The notes under the pieces were generated by a model that made no database searches, had not been told where the DNA came from, and saw nothing but the letters and a program-made list of their open reading frames with translations. Source: UBA1206 sp050953105 (GTDB taxonomy: Bacteria > Bacillota > Clostridia > Oscillospirales > CAG-382). Taken from it: DNA of 64,000 bases. Made by a program: the position numbers and the translations under genes. The DNA is taken from positions 186,001 to 250,000 of the forward strand of contig JBMNMA010000004.1 in the NCBI GenBank assembly GCA_050953105.1, given 5' to 3'. Below, piece after piece: positions 43,595 to 52,556 of the stretch. Numbering within the stretch: the stretch's first letter is position 1; each line of letters starts with the position of its first letter.

Positions 43595-45004
43595 ATGAAA
43601 TTGAACGTACAAAACCTTGACGAAATTGAAAACGAGCTTAACACCAAATTTGCCGGATGCAGCGATTTTTCGGTCCGGCACCTTGCCCTGACCAACGCCA
43701 GGGGGGTGGTTTGCTGTATTAAAGAAATGGCCGATAAAAACTATATAGCAGAAAGAATTATAAAACCCATGTTTTTAAAAGGGGATTTTGCCTCCTTTGA
43801 CGGCAATTTCGACGCCGTTTTGCAGACTACCGCCATTAAAACTTGTGAAAATATAGACGATATCTGCAGCATGCTGTGCAACGGCAGCGCTATGGTGGCG
43901 GTGGATAACGGGAATTTATATATTGCCGTAATCCCGGCGGACGCTTATTTCGGCAGGTCAGCTGATAAATCAGACACCGATATAACAGTCCGGGGGCCCC
44001 AGACCGGCTTTGTGGAGGATATTGATAAAAATATTTCCTCAATCCGTAAAATTATCCGCTCTCCCTCGCTAAAAATCGAAAACTTTACAAAAGGCAGCAT
44101 AACCAACACCCGTATCGCCTTGTTGTATATAGAAGGGCGGGCGGAACAGCTTCTTATCGATGCCGCAAGGCAAAAGCTAAACCAGATTTCCGCATCGGTT
44201 ATAGTGGACTCGGCAAATATAGAAACGCTTATACAGGACCGCCGTTATGGCTTTTTCCCCTCCTTCGGGGTTACCGAAAAGGTGGACAAGGTGGCAAGCC
44301 TGCTGGCCGCCGGAAGGGTTGCCATAATCTGCGACGGCTCCCCCTTTATCATAACCGCACCCTATGTGTTTATGGAATCCCTCCAATCCTCGGAAGACTA
44401 TCTCCGCTCCCCCTATTACGCCACCTTTTCAAGGCTTTTGCGCCTTGCGTCGCTGCTGGTAGCTTTGTATTTGCCTGCTTTATTTTATATATTCGCCGAG
44501 GAACGGCCCCAATATCTCCCCGAACAGCTTAAGAATATTATAACCGAACAGCGGGCCGACATACCGTTTACGCTGTTTATCGAACTTCTCCTCATGCTTT
44601 TGGTGTTCGAAATGCTCCGTGAGGTGGGTATCCGTATGCCCCGGCCGGTGGGAAATGCGGTGGGGCTTGTGGGTTCGATAATAATCGGCGACGCCGCCAC
44701 CGAGGCGGGGGTGGCCTCCACCAGTGTAATTTTAGTCATTTCAATATCGGCGGTGGCCAACTTTATAGTCCCCGCCTATATGAACAGCACCTCCATTTTA
44801 CGGCTGGTGTTTTTGACCTCGGTGTGGATAGCGGAAATTCCCGGCCTTGTCTTTGCCTCAGGCGTGACATTATGCGCCCTGTGTGCCAAGGAAAACCTTA
44901 ATGTTCCCTATATGTCCCCGGTCACCCCTTATAAAAAAGAGGGAATGCTTGACTTTCTCATTTCAATACCCCAAAAGACACTGGGAAGGAAGGAACAAAT
45001 GTGA
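43595..45004 (+). CDS. GerA-family spore germination protein
   Basis: A 469-residue protein. The soluble N-terminal half (about 1-265) includes IRKIIRSPSLKIENFTKGSITNTRIALLYIEG (split), typical of GerA/SpoVAF proteins; the C-terminal half has about five membrane helices with PRPVGNAVGLVGSIIIGDAATEAGVAS (split). GerA-type A subunits form part of germinant receptors in the spore inner membrane. B and C subunits are not adjacent. Start is uncertain: ATG 43595 has no clear ribosome site, while GGTGATG precedes a TTG at 43601. Confidence 0.88.
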   Translation: MKLNVQNLDEIENELNTKFAGCSDFSVRHLALTNARGVVCCIKEMADKNYIAERIIKPMFLKGDFASFDGNFDAVLQTTAIKTCENIDDICSMLCNGSAMVAVDNGNLYIAVIPADAYFGRSADKSDTDITVRGPQTGFVEDIDKNISSIRKIIRSPSLKIENFTKGSITNTRIALLYIEGRAEQLLIDAARQKLNQISASVIVDSANIETLIQDRRYGFFPSFGVTEKVDKVASLLAAGRVAIICDGSPFIITAPYVFMESLQSSEDYLRSPYYATFSRLLRLASLLVALYLPALFYIFAEERPQYLPEQLKNIITEQRADIPFTLFIELLLMLLVFEMLREVGIRMPRPVGNAVGLVGSIIIGDAATEAGVASTSVILVISISAVANFIVPAYMNSTSILRLVFLTSVWIAEIPGLVFASGVTLCALCAKENLNVPYMSPVTPYKKEGMLDFLISIPQKTLGRKEQM

Positions 45005-45579
45005 TATCCTTTTACCTTATTTTCACCGCCTCCCTTTTCGCCTTTGCCTTTACCGGAAAATATGCCGTGGTTTCTTTTATCCTTTATGCCGTCTTTGCCG
45101 CTGTAGCGTCGGTGTTTAAAAAGCTGTCGGTAAAGCCGCTGGGATATGTATGGATAATAGTTTTTGCCTATTTTTCCTGGTTTATATATGACCTGCTTGG
45201 CCTTAAAGCTGCCATATTTTCGGTGCTTTGCGTTGTTGCCGCAGGATTTTTCGGCAAAGAAGGCGTAAAGCGAAACGGGGACATTATGTTTGCCATAGGA
45301 ATTTTTCTTGTTATAATTTCAATATTTTACAAAGGGGACAGGAATATCGCCGCAAAGGAATATTTTTTGCCCCTGTCCGCTCTTTCGGGCATATCCTGTG
45401 TTAACATTTCGGGCAAAAAATCCGCCGCCGTGCTTGTGTCCACCTTTATCGGAGGTCTGGTTGGAGGTGCGGTGTATTATGGCGGCGGAGTGTTTGACGA
45501 AGTATATCTTTATGCGGTTTTGTTTACGGTGGGGGCAACCCATGCCGCCTTCGTAATATCCGCCTTTAAAAACGCATAG
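45001..45579 (+). CDS. Polytopic membrane protein, unrecognised
   Basis: A 192-residue protein with about six membrane segments and short loops. Starts at GTG overlapping the GerA stop by 4 bases (GTGA), so translation is coupled. It is too short for a GerAB amino-acid permease-like subunit and lacks its motifs. Co-expression implies a role beside the GerA protein; function unknown. Confidence 0.6.
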   Translation: MISFYLIFTASLFAFAFTGKYAVVSFILYAVFAAVASVFKKLSVKPLGYVWIIVFAYFSWFIYDLLGLKAAIFSVLCVVAAGFFGKEGVKRNGDIMFAIGIFLVIISIFYKGDRNIAAKEYFLPLSALSGISCVNISGKKSAAVLVSTFIGGLVGGAVYYGGGVFDEVYLYAVLFTVGATHAAFVISAFKNA

Positions 45580-45597
45580 AATATTCGGGGTGGTATT

Positions 45598-46239
45598 ATG
45601 GAAACGGCTATCAAAAGCGAAAAAACTTTAAGAAAAGAATATAAAGACGAAAAGGGAAGACCGGTTATGTTGGTTAACATAACTCTTCCCATGCTTACCG
45701 GCAACGAGGCTTTCCGCCGCAACAGCGAAAAGCTGTATAACGGCATATTCGACGGCTTTTTATCCTACTGCGAAAAGCGGTTATATAAAAAAGCATTAAA
45801 GGAATCGGCAGGCGAAGACTTCAATCCCAGGGGCGGGGTGATGAAATACACCGTGTCCTTTGAAAACGACTTTTTCTTTTCGGCTTTTGTGGACGCATCT
45901 ATCTTTGACGGAAAAGTCCGCAGCAAAGTGGCCAGGCTTTCCCAGGTGTGGTCTAAAAACGAGGGAAGGCTGTTAAATTTCAATGACTTTTTCAACCGGG
46001 CCGACCGGGATAGGCTTATATCACTGTTTACTGCCGAGGTCGGGCGGAAAAAAACCATGGGATTGGCCGACTACAAAAAGGGGGTTGAAAATCTTATAGA
46101 AACCCATGCCGACTTTTCAAGGTTTTATCTTGTCCCCAACGGATATGCCTTTTACTATGCCCCCGGCGAGCTTTCCGATTCCCGCCTTCCCGAGGTGTTT
46201 ATAACCACCTACAAGGCCGAAAAATTTACAACCAAATAG
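45598..46239 (+). CDS. DUF3298/RsiV-like protein
   Basis: A 213-residue protein without signal peptide. The C-terminal part FYLVPNGYAFYYAPGEL resembles DUF3298 of RsiV-type proteins (FYxxxxGxxxxF); the first part YTVSFENDFFFSAFVDASIF has the same beta pattern. It lacks the membrane anchor and sigma-binding part of RsiV, so a role in anti-sigma control is not shown. It follows the membrane gene by 18 bases, third in the GerA run. Confidence 0.6.
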   Translation: METAIKSEKTLRKEYKDEKGRPVMLVNITLPMLTGNEAFRRNSEKLYNGIFDGFLSYCEKRLYKKALKESAGEDFNPRGGVMKYTVSFENDFFFSAFVDASIFDGKVRSKVARLSQVWSKNEGRLLNFNDFFNRADRDRLISLFTAEVGRKKTMGLADYKKGVENLIETHADFSRFYLVPNGYAFYYAPGELSDSRLPEVFITTYKAEKFTTK

Positions 46240-46249
46240 GTTAATTCTA

Positions 46250-46278
46250 TTTACTTTTTTAATATATCATGTTATAAT
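46250..46278 (+). promoter_or_regulatory. Promoter of the oxidoreductase gene
   Basis: TTTACT (46250-46255), 17 bases, TATAAT (46273-46278). Confidence 0.7.
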
Positions 46279-46320
46279 TACGTCAAACCTTCTATTAATT
46301 AATGAAAGGATGTAACCTGA

Positions 46321-47394
46321 ATGAAACAGCTAAGGCTTGTCATACTCGGGCAGGGAAGAAGCGGCAGAGACATTCACGGCCTTCACCTTAAAAAAGATAC
46401 CGAGCGTTTTAAGGTGGTGGGTGTGGTAGAGCCCATTCCCGAACGCCGTGAAAGGGCGAAAGCCGAGTTTGACTGCGAGGTTTTTTCCTCCCATAAAGAA
46501 ATTTTAAACCGCAAGGATATTGACCTTGTGGTAAACGCCACTCCCAGCAACCTCCATTTCGAAATAACCAAAGAGCTGTTCGAACACGGCTTTAACGTGC
46601 TTACCGAAAAGCCCTTTGTCCCCACGGTGGAGCAGTTTGACATTTTAAAAGCAACCGCCGAGAAAAACAACTGCAAAATGCTTATCTTCCAGCAGTCAAG
46701 GTTCGCCGCCTATTTCCTTAAGGTTAAGGAAATTTTGGCGTCCGGTGTGCTGGGTAGAATAGCACAGATAAATATTCAGTTCAACGGCTTTGCAAGACGC
46801 TGGGACTGGCAGTGCCTGCTCGAAAACAATGGCGGCGCCCTTGCCAACACCGGTCCCCATCCCCTTGACCAGGCGTTAAACCTTATGGATATGTACGACG
46901 GCATGCCCGATGTATTTTGCAAAATGGATAAGCTAAACGTTTTCGGCAACGCCGAGGACTATTGCAAGCTTATACTCACCGCCCCCGGCAAGCCCCTGAT
47001 TGACCTTGAAATTTCCTCCGCCGATGCCTATCCGCTGTTTACATATAAAATCCACGGCTCCAACGGCGGCTTAAAGGGGAATATGTCCCATATCGACTGG
47101 AAATATTTTAAGCCGGAAGAAGCCCCCAAGCAGGAAAACGTCCCCGGCACCCTTTACACCACTGCTGAGAAATATCCCGCATACTGTTCCGAAACCCTTA
47201 AATGGTATGAGGAAAGCTGGGACGGGGATCCCCAGGCCCCCTTCATCGAAGCTGTTAAGATTTATTATAACCAGATTTATCGGCTGTTTACCGAAGGAAC
47301 CCCCCACGACGTCCGCCCCGAGCATGTCCGTCAGCAGATTGCCGTAACCCGGGAGGCTCACCGGCAAAACCCCGACTTTAACTATATATTCTGA
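46321..47394 (+). CDS. Gfo/Idh/MocA-family oxidoreductase
   Basis: A 357-residue NAD(P)-dependent dehydrogenase. The Rossmann start VILGQGRSGRDIHG, the substrate-site motif TEKPFVPT (EKP) and GGALANTGPHPLDQALNL are characteristic. Members oxidise sugars, inositols or their derivatives; the substrate cannot be read here. AAAGGATG lies before the ATG. Its partner sugar genes are not adjacent. Confidence 0.88.
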   Translation: MKQLRLVILGQGRSGRDIHGLHLKKDTERFKVVGVVEPIPERRERAKAEFDCEVFSSHKEILNRKDIDLVVNATPSNLHFEITKELFEHGFNVLTEKPFVPTVEQFDILKATAEKNNCKMLIFQQSRFAAYFLKVKEILASGVLGRIAQINIQFNGFARRWDWQCLLENNGGALANTGPHPLDQALNLMDMYDGMPDVFCKMDKLNVFGNAEDYCKLILTAPGKPLIDLEISSADAYPLFTYKIHGSNGGLKGNMSHIDWKYFKPEEAPKQENVPGTLYTTAEKYPAYCSETLKWYEESWDGDPQAPFIEAVKIYYNQIYRLFTEGTPHDVRPEHVRQQIAVTREAHRQNPDFNYIF

Positions 47395-47408
47395 AAATAA
47401 GGGGTAAA

Positions 47409-47430
47409 GGTCCGGCCTGCCGGACTTTTA
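47409..47430 (+). terminator. Terminator after the oxidoreductase gene
   Basis: GTCCGG-CCTG-CCGGAC followed by TTTTA; only 7 bases later the next gene starts, so termination may be partial. Confidence 0.65.
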
Positions 47431-47436
47431 CTGTGT

Positions 47437-48324
47437 ATGGAAAAAATTGATTTAAATAATATAAAAAATATGAAGTGGATTAATTCCAAAACCATAAAAA
47501 GCTATCTTCTTATAACCTTTGGCACCATCCTTGCGGCGGCGGGAATATACTTTTTCAAGTTTCCCAACAACTTCACCACCGGGGGTATATCGGGACTTTC
47601 CCTAATATTGGGGAGCGTTGTGCCGGATATATCCTCCGGAACCTTTGTGCTTATAACCGACGTTATCCTGCTTATTGCCGGCTTTGCCTTTGTAGGCGGG
47701 TCCTTCGGATTTAAAACGGTATATTCAAGCCTTCTCTTTTCCTTCGCAATCGTTGTTTTCGAAAAGCTGTTCCCCATGACGGCGCCGTTAACCGACCAGC
47801 CCTTTATGGAGCTTATTTATGCGGTGCTTTTGGTTGCCCTCGGTTCCTCAATTGTGTTCAACACCGGAGCATCCATGGGCGGCACCGACATAACCGCCAT
47901 GATTTTAAAGAAATACACCGAAATTGACATAGGCAAGGCGCTGCTTATCTGTGACGGAGTAATCGCATCCATGTCCTTTCTGGTGTTCGATATTAAAACA
48001 GGCATGTTTTCCCTTATGGGGCTTCTGGTTAAAACAACCGCCATCGATATGTTTATCGAAAACTTCACACTGTGCAAATTTTTTGTCATCGTTACCACGA
48101 AAAGTGACGAAATATGCGAATATATAATGAAAATTATGAATCACGGTGCCACCGTGACCGATGCCAAGGGGGCCTTTACCAACACCGGTAAAAAGCTGGT
48201 GCTGGTGGCCTGCCGCCGGGGTGAGGCGCTGCCTTTGAAAAAGAAGGTAAAGCAGATAGATCCCGACGCCTTTACCTTCATAACCAACACCAGCGAAATT
48301 ATAGGCAAAGGCTTCAGAACATAA
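47437..48324 (+). CDS. YitT-family membrane protein
   Basis: A 295-residue protein with five or six N-terminal membrane segments (LLITFGTILAAAGIYFF; NNFTTGGISGLSLIL; STGASMGGTDI-like SMGGTDITAMIL) and a C-terminal DUF2179 domain (about 210-295; ITTKSDEICEYIMKIMNHGATV). This is the YitT/DUF161 architecture of unknown transport role. There is no clear ribosome-binding site before the ATG at 47437, 7 bases after the hairpin T tract; an in-frame ATG 11 codons later (MKWINSKT) is possible. Confidence 0.85.
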   Translation: MEKIDLNNIKNMKWINSKTIKSYLLITFGTILAAAGIYFFKFPNNFTTGGISGLSLILGSVVPDISSGTFVLITDVILLIAGFAFVGGSFGFKTVYSSLLFSFAIVVFEKLFPMTAPLTDQPFMELIYAVLLVALGSSIVFNTGASMGGTDITAMILKKYTEIDIGKALLICDGVIASMSFLVFDIKTGMFSLMGLLVKTTAIDMFIENFTLCKFFVIVTTKSDEICEYIMKIMNHGATVTDAKGAFTNTGKKLVLVACRRGEALPLKKKVKQIDPDAFTFITNTSEIIGKGFRT

Positions 48325-48351
48325 ATATATTAAAGATTGGAGGAAATTGTT

Positions 48352-50502
48352 ATGAAACTGACAGCAAGGCTTTTATGCATTTTACTGTGCGGACTGCTTG
48401 TTCTTTCCGCCTGTACCAAAGACAACTCTAAAAACACAACCGAGGATGAAAGTTTAGCATCTATGGAAAACTCAAACATAACAAGCGAAGTATCCGAAAT
48501 AATTGATGTATCAAACGAAACTTCAAATGAGGAAATGGAATTTGTCCCCGTTATAAGGTTTGCCGTTGCCTCCGACACCCATGTCAGCTCGGCAGGTTCT
48601 ACCGAGGCTTTAAGGCTTAAAAAGCTGTTTGAATCGGCCTATGCCTATTCTCAATCCGATCCCTACTACAAAACCCTTGACGCCTTTGTTATTGTGGGGG
48701 ACATGACAAACAACGGCAACGCCAACGAATATGCCGCCCTTAAACAGGTAATCGAGGCCAACATTAAGGACGAAACCACCCTTATTACGGTTATGGGCAA
48801 CCATGAGTTTTACGGCGGCGGAAAAACCGTATATAAGGAATACATGGACCAAAACCTTGACAAGGACGTTAATATAAAGGGTTTTCACTTTATATGTATT
48901 TCCCCTACCGACGGGGAAAACTATTCATCCTCAAAATCTTTTCTTGAAAACGCCCTTCAAAGTGCCGCCGCAGAGGACGGCGACAAGCCCATATTCACCT
49001 TCCAGCACCATCATTTAAAAGACACCGTTTATGTATCGGCGGAATGGTATACATCCTCATCGGATATGCTAAAATCCATATATAAAAAATATCCCCAGGT
49101 GGTCAACTTTTCGGGCCATTCCCACGGGCCGGTTAACAACCCCACCTCCATCTGGCAGGGAGACTTCACCTGCCTTGGCACCGGCACATTGTCCTACTTT
49201 GAAATGACCACTGGCATGACCTACGGCACCATACCCCCCGATGCTTCCAACGCTGCCCAGTATTACATAATCGAGGTGGATGAAAACAACCTGGTAAGAA
49301 TAATGCCCTACAACCTTCTTACCGGCGACTTTTTCAAAACCCCATCCAACACCGACGATGATGATAACTACCTTGTTTACTACATAGACATCCCCTCAGG
49401 GGAGAGAAACTACCGCATATCCGACCGGCTCAAAGCCGCTGACATCCCCGCATTTGATGGTGACGCAGAAATTTCAGTTTCGCAGATAACCGAAAACACT
49501 GCGTTTATATCCTTCCCCCAGGCAAAAGACAATGACTGCGTTTACAGCTACGAGATTGTCTGCGCCTCTGAAAAAGGGAACATCACCTTTAAATATTTTT
49601 CCGAATATTATTTCGAACCCATGCCCCAAACCCTTTCCTTCAGGCTGTCGGGCTTTAAGCCCAAAACCGAATATACGGTAAGTATTTATCCGGTCGACTG
49701 CTACGGCAAAAAGGGTTCTGCAATAACTGCATCTTTCACCACTCTTGAGGGTGAGGATATTATCTATAACTCCAAAAACCCCGTAACCTTTACAGGCACC
49801 TTCACCGACTTTGACTCCCTTGATGAAATTAAGTTTTCAACCTCAACATTTGCCTACGGCGGAAAAATTAACGGGGACATTTTCGTGGGTGACTGGGCAT
49901 CGGGATCCCTAAACTCCAACTCAAAAGCTGCCCTTGAAAAGGGTAAAGGATACAACGGCTCGGCGGCTTTGGCGGTATGGTCAACCGACAGCCAGAATCA
50001 GGGCCTTTATATCTTCGCCACCGACGACAACAAAAACACCACCCTGTTCCCCGACGTGGTTTATTTAAGGGTGTGGGTTGACTTTACCGGCATAGATTTC
50101 CGCAAGGCCAACTTCGGTCTGGTGTCACCCTACGGCGGACTGTTCACCACCGACGAAACCGACGGCAGAAGCGATTTATCCTTCTGGTATATGGCCGAAG
50201 AGTCGGATAAATGGGTGGAATACACGCACGGCAGCGACGGCTGCTTCGGCGACGCCCAGGGCTCGTCGGTAAGAAACTTCAAGGGCTGGCTTGCGTTCCC
50301 GGTTAAAGACTTCACCTATCGTTCCGGCACCGGCACTGTCAGTGAGGGAAGCGGTGTTTCCTACCATTACAACCAGATCGCCGGCATATATATGTTCTGG
50401 GATTATTCCGACAACGGCTCTTATACCGGCAACAAGTTCTACCTTGACGAAATTCATCTTACAGGCGATTACACCGTGTTTGAAAATTATAATAATAACT
50501 GA
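48352..50502 (+). CDS. Calcineurin-like metallophosphoesterase, lipoprotein
   Basis: A 716-residue secreted lipoprotein (lipobox VLSAC, then a Ser/Glu-rich linker). The metal motifs are all seen: FAVASDTHVSS, VGDMTNNG, TVMGNHEF, FQHHHL and FSGHSHGP. After about residue 330 come a fibronectin type III-like part (TEYTVSIYPVDCYGKKGSAITASFTT, split) and a C-terminal jelly-roll-like domain (about 480-716). Probably acts on extracellular phosphate esters or glycans. ATG 48352 follows GGAGG. It is upstream of the M14 peptidase by 4 bases. Confidence 0.85.
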   Translation: MKLTARLLCILLCGLLVLSACTKDNSKNTTEDESLASMENSNITSEVSEIIDVSNETSNEEMEFVPVIRFAVASDTHVSSAGSTEALRLKKLFESAYAYSQSDPYYKTLDAFVIVGDMTNNGNANEYAALKQVIEANIKDETTLITVMGNHEFYGGGKTVYKEYMDQNLDKDVNIKGFHFICISPTDGENYSSSKSFLENALQSAAAEDGDKPIFTFQHHHLKDTVYVSAEWYTSSSDMLKSIYKKYPQVVNFSGHSHGPVNNPTSIWQGDFTCLGTGTLSYFEMTTGMTYGTIPPDASNAAQYYIIEVDENNLVRIMPYNLLTGDFFKTPSNTDDDDNYLVYYIDIPSGERNYRISDRLKAADIPAFDGDAEISVSQITENTAFISFPQAKDNDCVYSYEIVCASEKGNITFKYFSEYYFEPMPQTLSFRLSGFKPKTEYTVSIYPVDCYGKKGSAITASFTTLEGEDIIYNSKNPVTFTGTFTDFDSLDEIKFSTSTFAYGGKINGDIFVGDWASGSLNSNSKAALEKGKGYNGSAALAVWSTDSQNQGLYIFATDDNKNTTLFPDVVYLRVWVDFTGIDFRKANFGLVSPYGGLFTTDETDGRSDLSFWYMAEESDKWVEYTHGSDGCFGDAQGSSVRNFKGWLAFPVKDFTYRSGTGTVSEGSGVSYHYNQIAGIYMFWDYSDNGSYTGNKFYLDEIHLTGDYTVFENYNNN

Positions 50503-50506
50503 TACT

Positions 50507-51922
50507 ATGCATGTTAAGGATCATACATTTAAATTAAAAAAGATTTTTGCATTTCTTGCTTTGCTGTTGGTTGTCACCGTCGCTGTTTCCTGCGGCGGCA
50601 AAGCGGGGGAGGGGAATACCTCCTCCGGCGGTATAAGCTCTGCCGCCGGCGAATCATCACAAACTCAAAGCATTACTTCGCCGGAAAGCTTATCATCCGA
50701 GCAAACCTTGTCAGACCAAACTTCGGCGGAAAATTTATCCGAGGTATCCTACGAATCGAGTGATCAAAGCGAAATAAGCGAGATTAGCGATGAGAGTGAA
50801 ATCAGCGAGCCAAGCGAGGAATACAGCGAGAATAGCGAATTTAGCGAATCGAGCGAGGTTAACGAATCAAGCGAAGTCAGTGAAATAACCCCCTGTGACC
50901 ACCCCAACGGATATACCAAAGTGGTTAAAAAATATACATACTACGAGGACGGCACAGATCGTTTCACCTGCCCTGACTGCGGTTTTGTCAAGGACACCAA
51001 AACAACCAAGGTAATAAAGCGGGGAAAAACCACCTACACCTATGAGGAAACCGAATCAGCCCTTAAGGAGTTTACATCCCGTTACGGCTTAAAGGTTGAG
51101 ATTGTGGGCAAAAGCGTGGAGGGACGAAACATCTATGCCTGTATCTTGGGTGACCATGACTCCAACCATCACGTCCTTGTGGGGGCGGCAATGCACGGCA
51201 AGGAGTATATGAACACAACCCTTATGCTTGACCTTATCGAGTATTACACCATAGGTGAAGGGGAAACCTACCTCGGCACCTTGCTGTCCGACTATGTTGA
51301 TGGGGTATGCTTTCACATAATTCCCATGATAAATCCCGACGGAGTAACCATATCTCAAAAGGCGTCGGCTACGGCGGAGGTTGCCAAATTCCTTCTTGAC
51401 CGGGGCATTTTAAACGATAATCTGTCAAAGTATTTCCGTGTCTGGAAATCCAACGCCAACGGTGTTGACCTAAACCGCAATTTCCCCGCCGGCTGGGAGG
51501 AATATGACGATACGGTATGGGTTCCCAACTACTGGCTGTATAAAGGCCCTTCACCGGCATCCGAGCCGGAGACAAAGGCAATTATGGAATACACCCTTAA
51601 ATACGACTTTGATGTGGTGGTTTCCTACCACTCCTACGGGGAGGTAATATACTGGAAATACGGCAACGATTCGAAATTGATAAATAAATGCAAATCCCTT
51701 GCCCAAGCGGTGTCCAACGCCACCGGATATTCTCCCGTCAGCCCCGCAAACGAGGTGCAGGCAGGATATAAAGACTGGGCAATATCGGTGGGTATTCCTG
51801 CCCTGACTGTTGAAACGGGCAGCGTTGACACCCCCCTTCCCGACAGCCAGTACCCCAAAATCTGGAGAGAAAACTGGAAAGTCTTTGCGGTTATCGCAAA
51901 ATGGGTTAAGATGAATACATAA
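50507..51922 (+). CDS. M14-family zinc carboxypeptidase, lipoprotein
   Basis: A 471-residue lipoprotein: N-terminal helix and lipobox VAVSC, a 100-residue Ser/Glu-rich linker (SEISEISDESEISEPSE, repeated), a short four-Cys/HPNG element, then the M14 domain. Zinc and catalytic motifs: HGKE (HxxE, AAMHGKEY), NGVDLNRNFP (Arg), VSYHSYGEV (His) and LTVETGS (Glu). These make an active peptidase likely, possibly acting on peptidoglycan stem peptides. The start at ATG 50507 lacks a clear ribosome-binding site; translation may couple to the gene 4 bases upstream. Confidence 0.85.
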   Translation: MHVKDHTFKLKKIFAFLALLLVVTVAVSCGGKAGEGNTSSGGISSAAGESSQTQSITSPESLSSEQTLSDQTSAENLSEVSYESSDQSEISEISDESEISEPSEEYSENSEFSESSEVNESSEVSEITPCDHPNGYTKVVKKYTYYEDGTDRFTCPDCGFVKDTKTTKVIKRGKTTYTYEETESALKEFTSRYGLKVEIVGKSVEGRNIYACILGDHDSNHHVLVGAAMHGKEYMNTTLMLDLIEYYTIGEGETYLGTLLSDYVDGVCFHIIPMINPDGVTISQKASATAEVAKFLLDRGILNDNLSKYFRVWKSNANGVDLNRNFPAGWEEYDDTVWVPNYWLYKGPSPASEPETKAIMEYTLKYDFDVVVSYHSYGEVIYWKYGNDSKLINKCKSLAQAVSNATGYSPVSPANEVQAGYKDWAISVGIPALTVETGSVDTPLPDSQYPKIWRENWKVFAVIAKWVKMNT

Positions 51923-51939
51923 GTGAAATAAGTATAATT

Positions 51940-51973
51940 AAACTCCGCAAGGGCATACCCTGCGGAGTTTTGC
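51940..51973 (+). terminator. Terminator of the phosphoesterase-carboxypeptidase pair
   Basis: AAACTCCGCA-A-GGG-CATA-CCC-TGCGGAGTTT then TTGC. A long two-part stem. Confidence 0.85.
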
Positions 51974-52025
51974 TATTAGATGGTGATGTTTATTTATCTC
52001 AGGCTGAAATAGGGGAGTAATGCAA

Positions 52026-52080
52026 AAAGCCTTCCCCTTGAGGGGAAGGTGGCAGCCGAAGGCTGACGGATGAGGGGGTT
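52026..52080 (+). repeat. Dispersed repeat, copy A
   Basis: Begins AAAGCCTTCCCCTTGAGGGG and ends GACGGATGAGGGGG. It contains the hairpin CCTTCCCC-TTGA-GGGGAAGG and a second CAGCC-GAAG-GGCTG-type stem. I recall similar sequence as a dispersed element in Clostridia; this is from memory. A related copy lies at 52434-52489. Confidence 0.7.
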
Positions 52081-52244
52081 GGCTCACTATGTGAAATAAC
52101 AATTAACTCACAATACGTTTATACTGCCCCTGTTTCAACACATAAATACACATAAAGTTTAACATTATTTCAAATACTGTTTTTATCGAATTCATCTTTC
52201 AATCAAATAATGTGTTTTATATCTGTAATATCCCCTTTTACCCT

Positions 52245-52350
52245 TGCGCCCCCGGAGGGGGAGCCGGTGTATTAGCCCGGGGTGAAGCCCCGGGTAAAGG
52301 ATGCACCCCCAACAACGCGCCCCGGAGGGGAGCGGGTGTTTACGCCCAGG
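52245..52350 (+). repeat. GC-rich palindromic double repeat
   Basis: Two direct units of about 31 bases (GCGCCCCCGGAGGGGGAGC... and GCGCCCCGGAGGGGAGC...), each a self-complementary CCCCGGAGGGG, flank a hairpin AGCCCGGGG-TGAAG-CCCCGGG. This is a compact RNA-like or REP-like unit in an otherwise AT-rich stretch. Confidence 0.75.
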
Positions 52351-52433
52351 AATGAAGAGAGAAAAGATTAGACAAAAGAGAGATGAATAAGTCAGCAGCA
52401 TATTGATGTAGTGGCAGGGAGGTGGGAATGCAG

Positions 52434-52489
52434 TAAAGCCTTCCGACCTTCGGGTAAGGGTGACCACGTCAGCGGTGGATGAGGGGTTA
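52434..52489 (+). repeat. Dispersed repeat, diverged copy B
   Basis: AAAGCCTTCCGACCTTCGGG...GTGGATGAGGGGTTAAC. Same start and end words as copy A and the same orientation, but with a different centre. Confidence 0.65.
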
Positions 52490-52556
52490 ACACTGTCACT
52501 TTGAACAAGTAGGAGAGAATAAATCCGCCGGGGGAAGCCGGCGGATTAATTCACAT

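Larger units (their letters stand above)
51976..52556. other. Gene-poor stretch with dispersed repeats
   Basis: No reading frame with a ribosome-binding site and family features was found in these 581 bases. The stretch holds three palindromic repeat blocks (listed separately) separated by AT-rich DNA. It may be the remains of a deleted gene. Confidence 0.6.

Noticed and set aside
50291..50506. Earlier start of the M14 carboxypeptidase gene inside the phosphoesterase gene
   Set aside because: The extension lies in another frame of a clear coding region and would bury the lipoprotein signal peptide.
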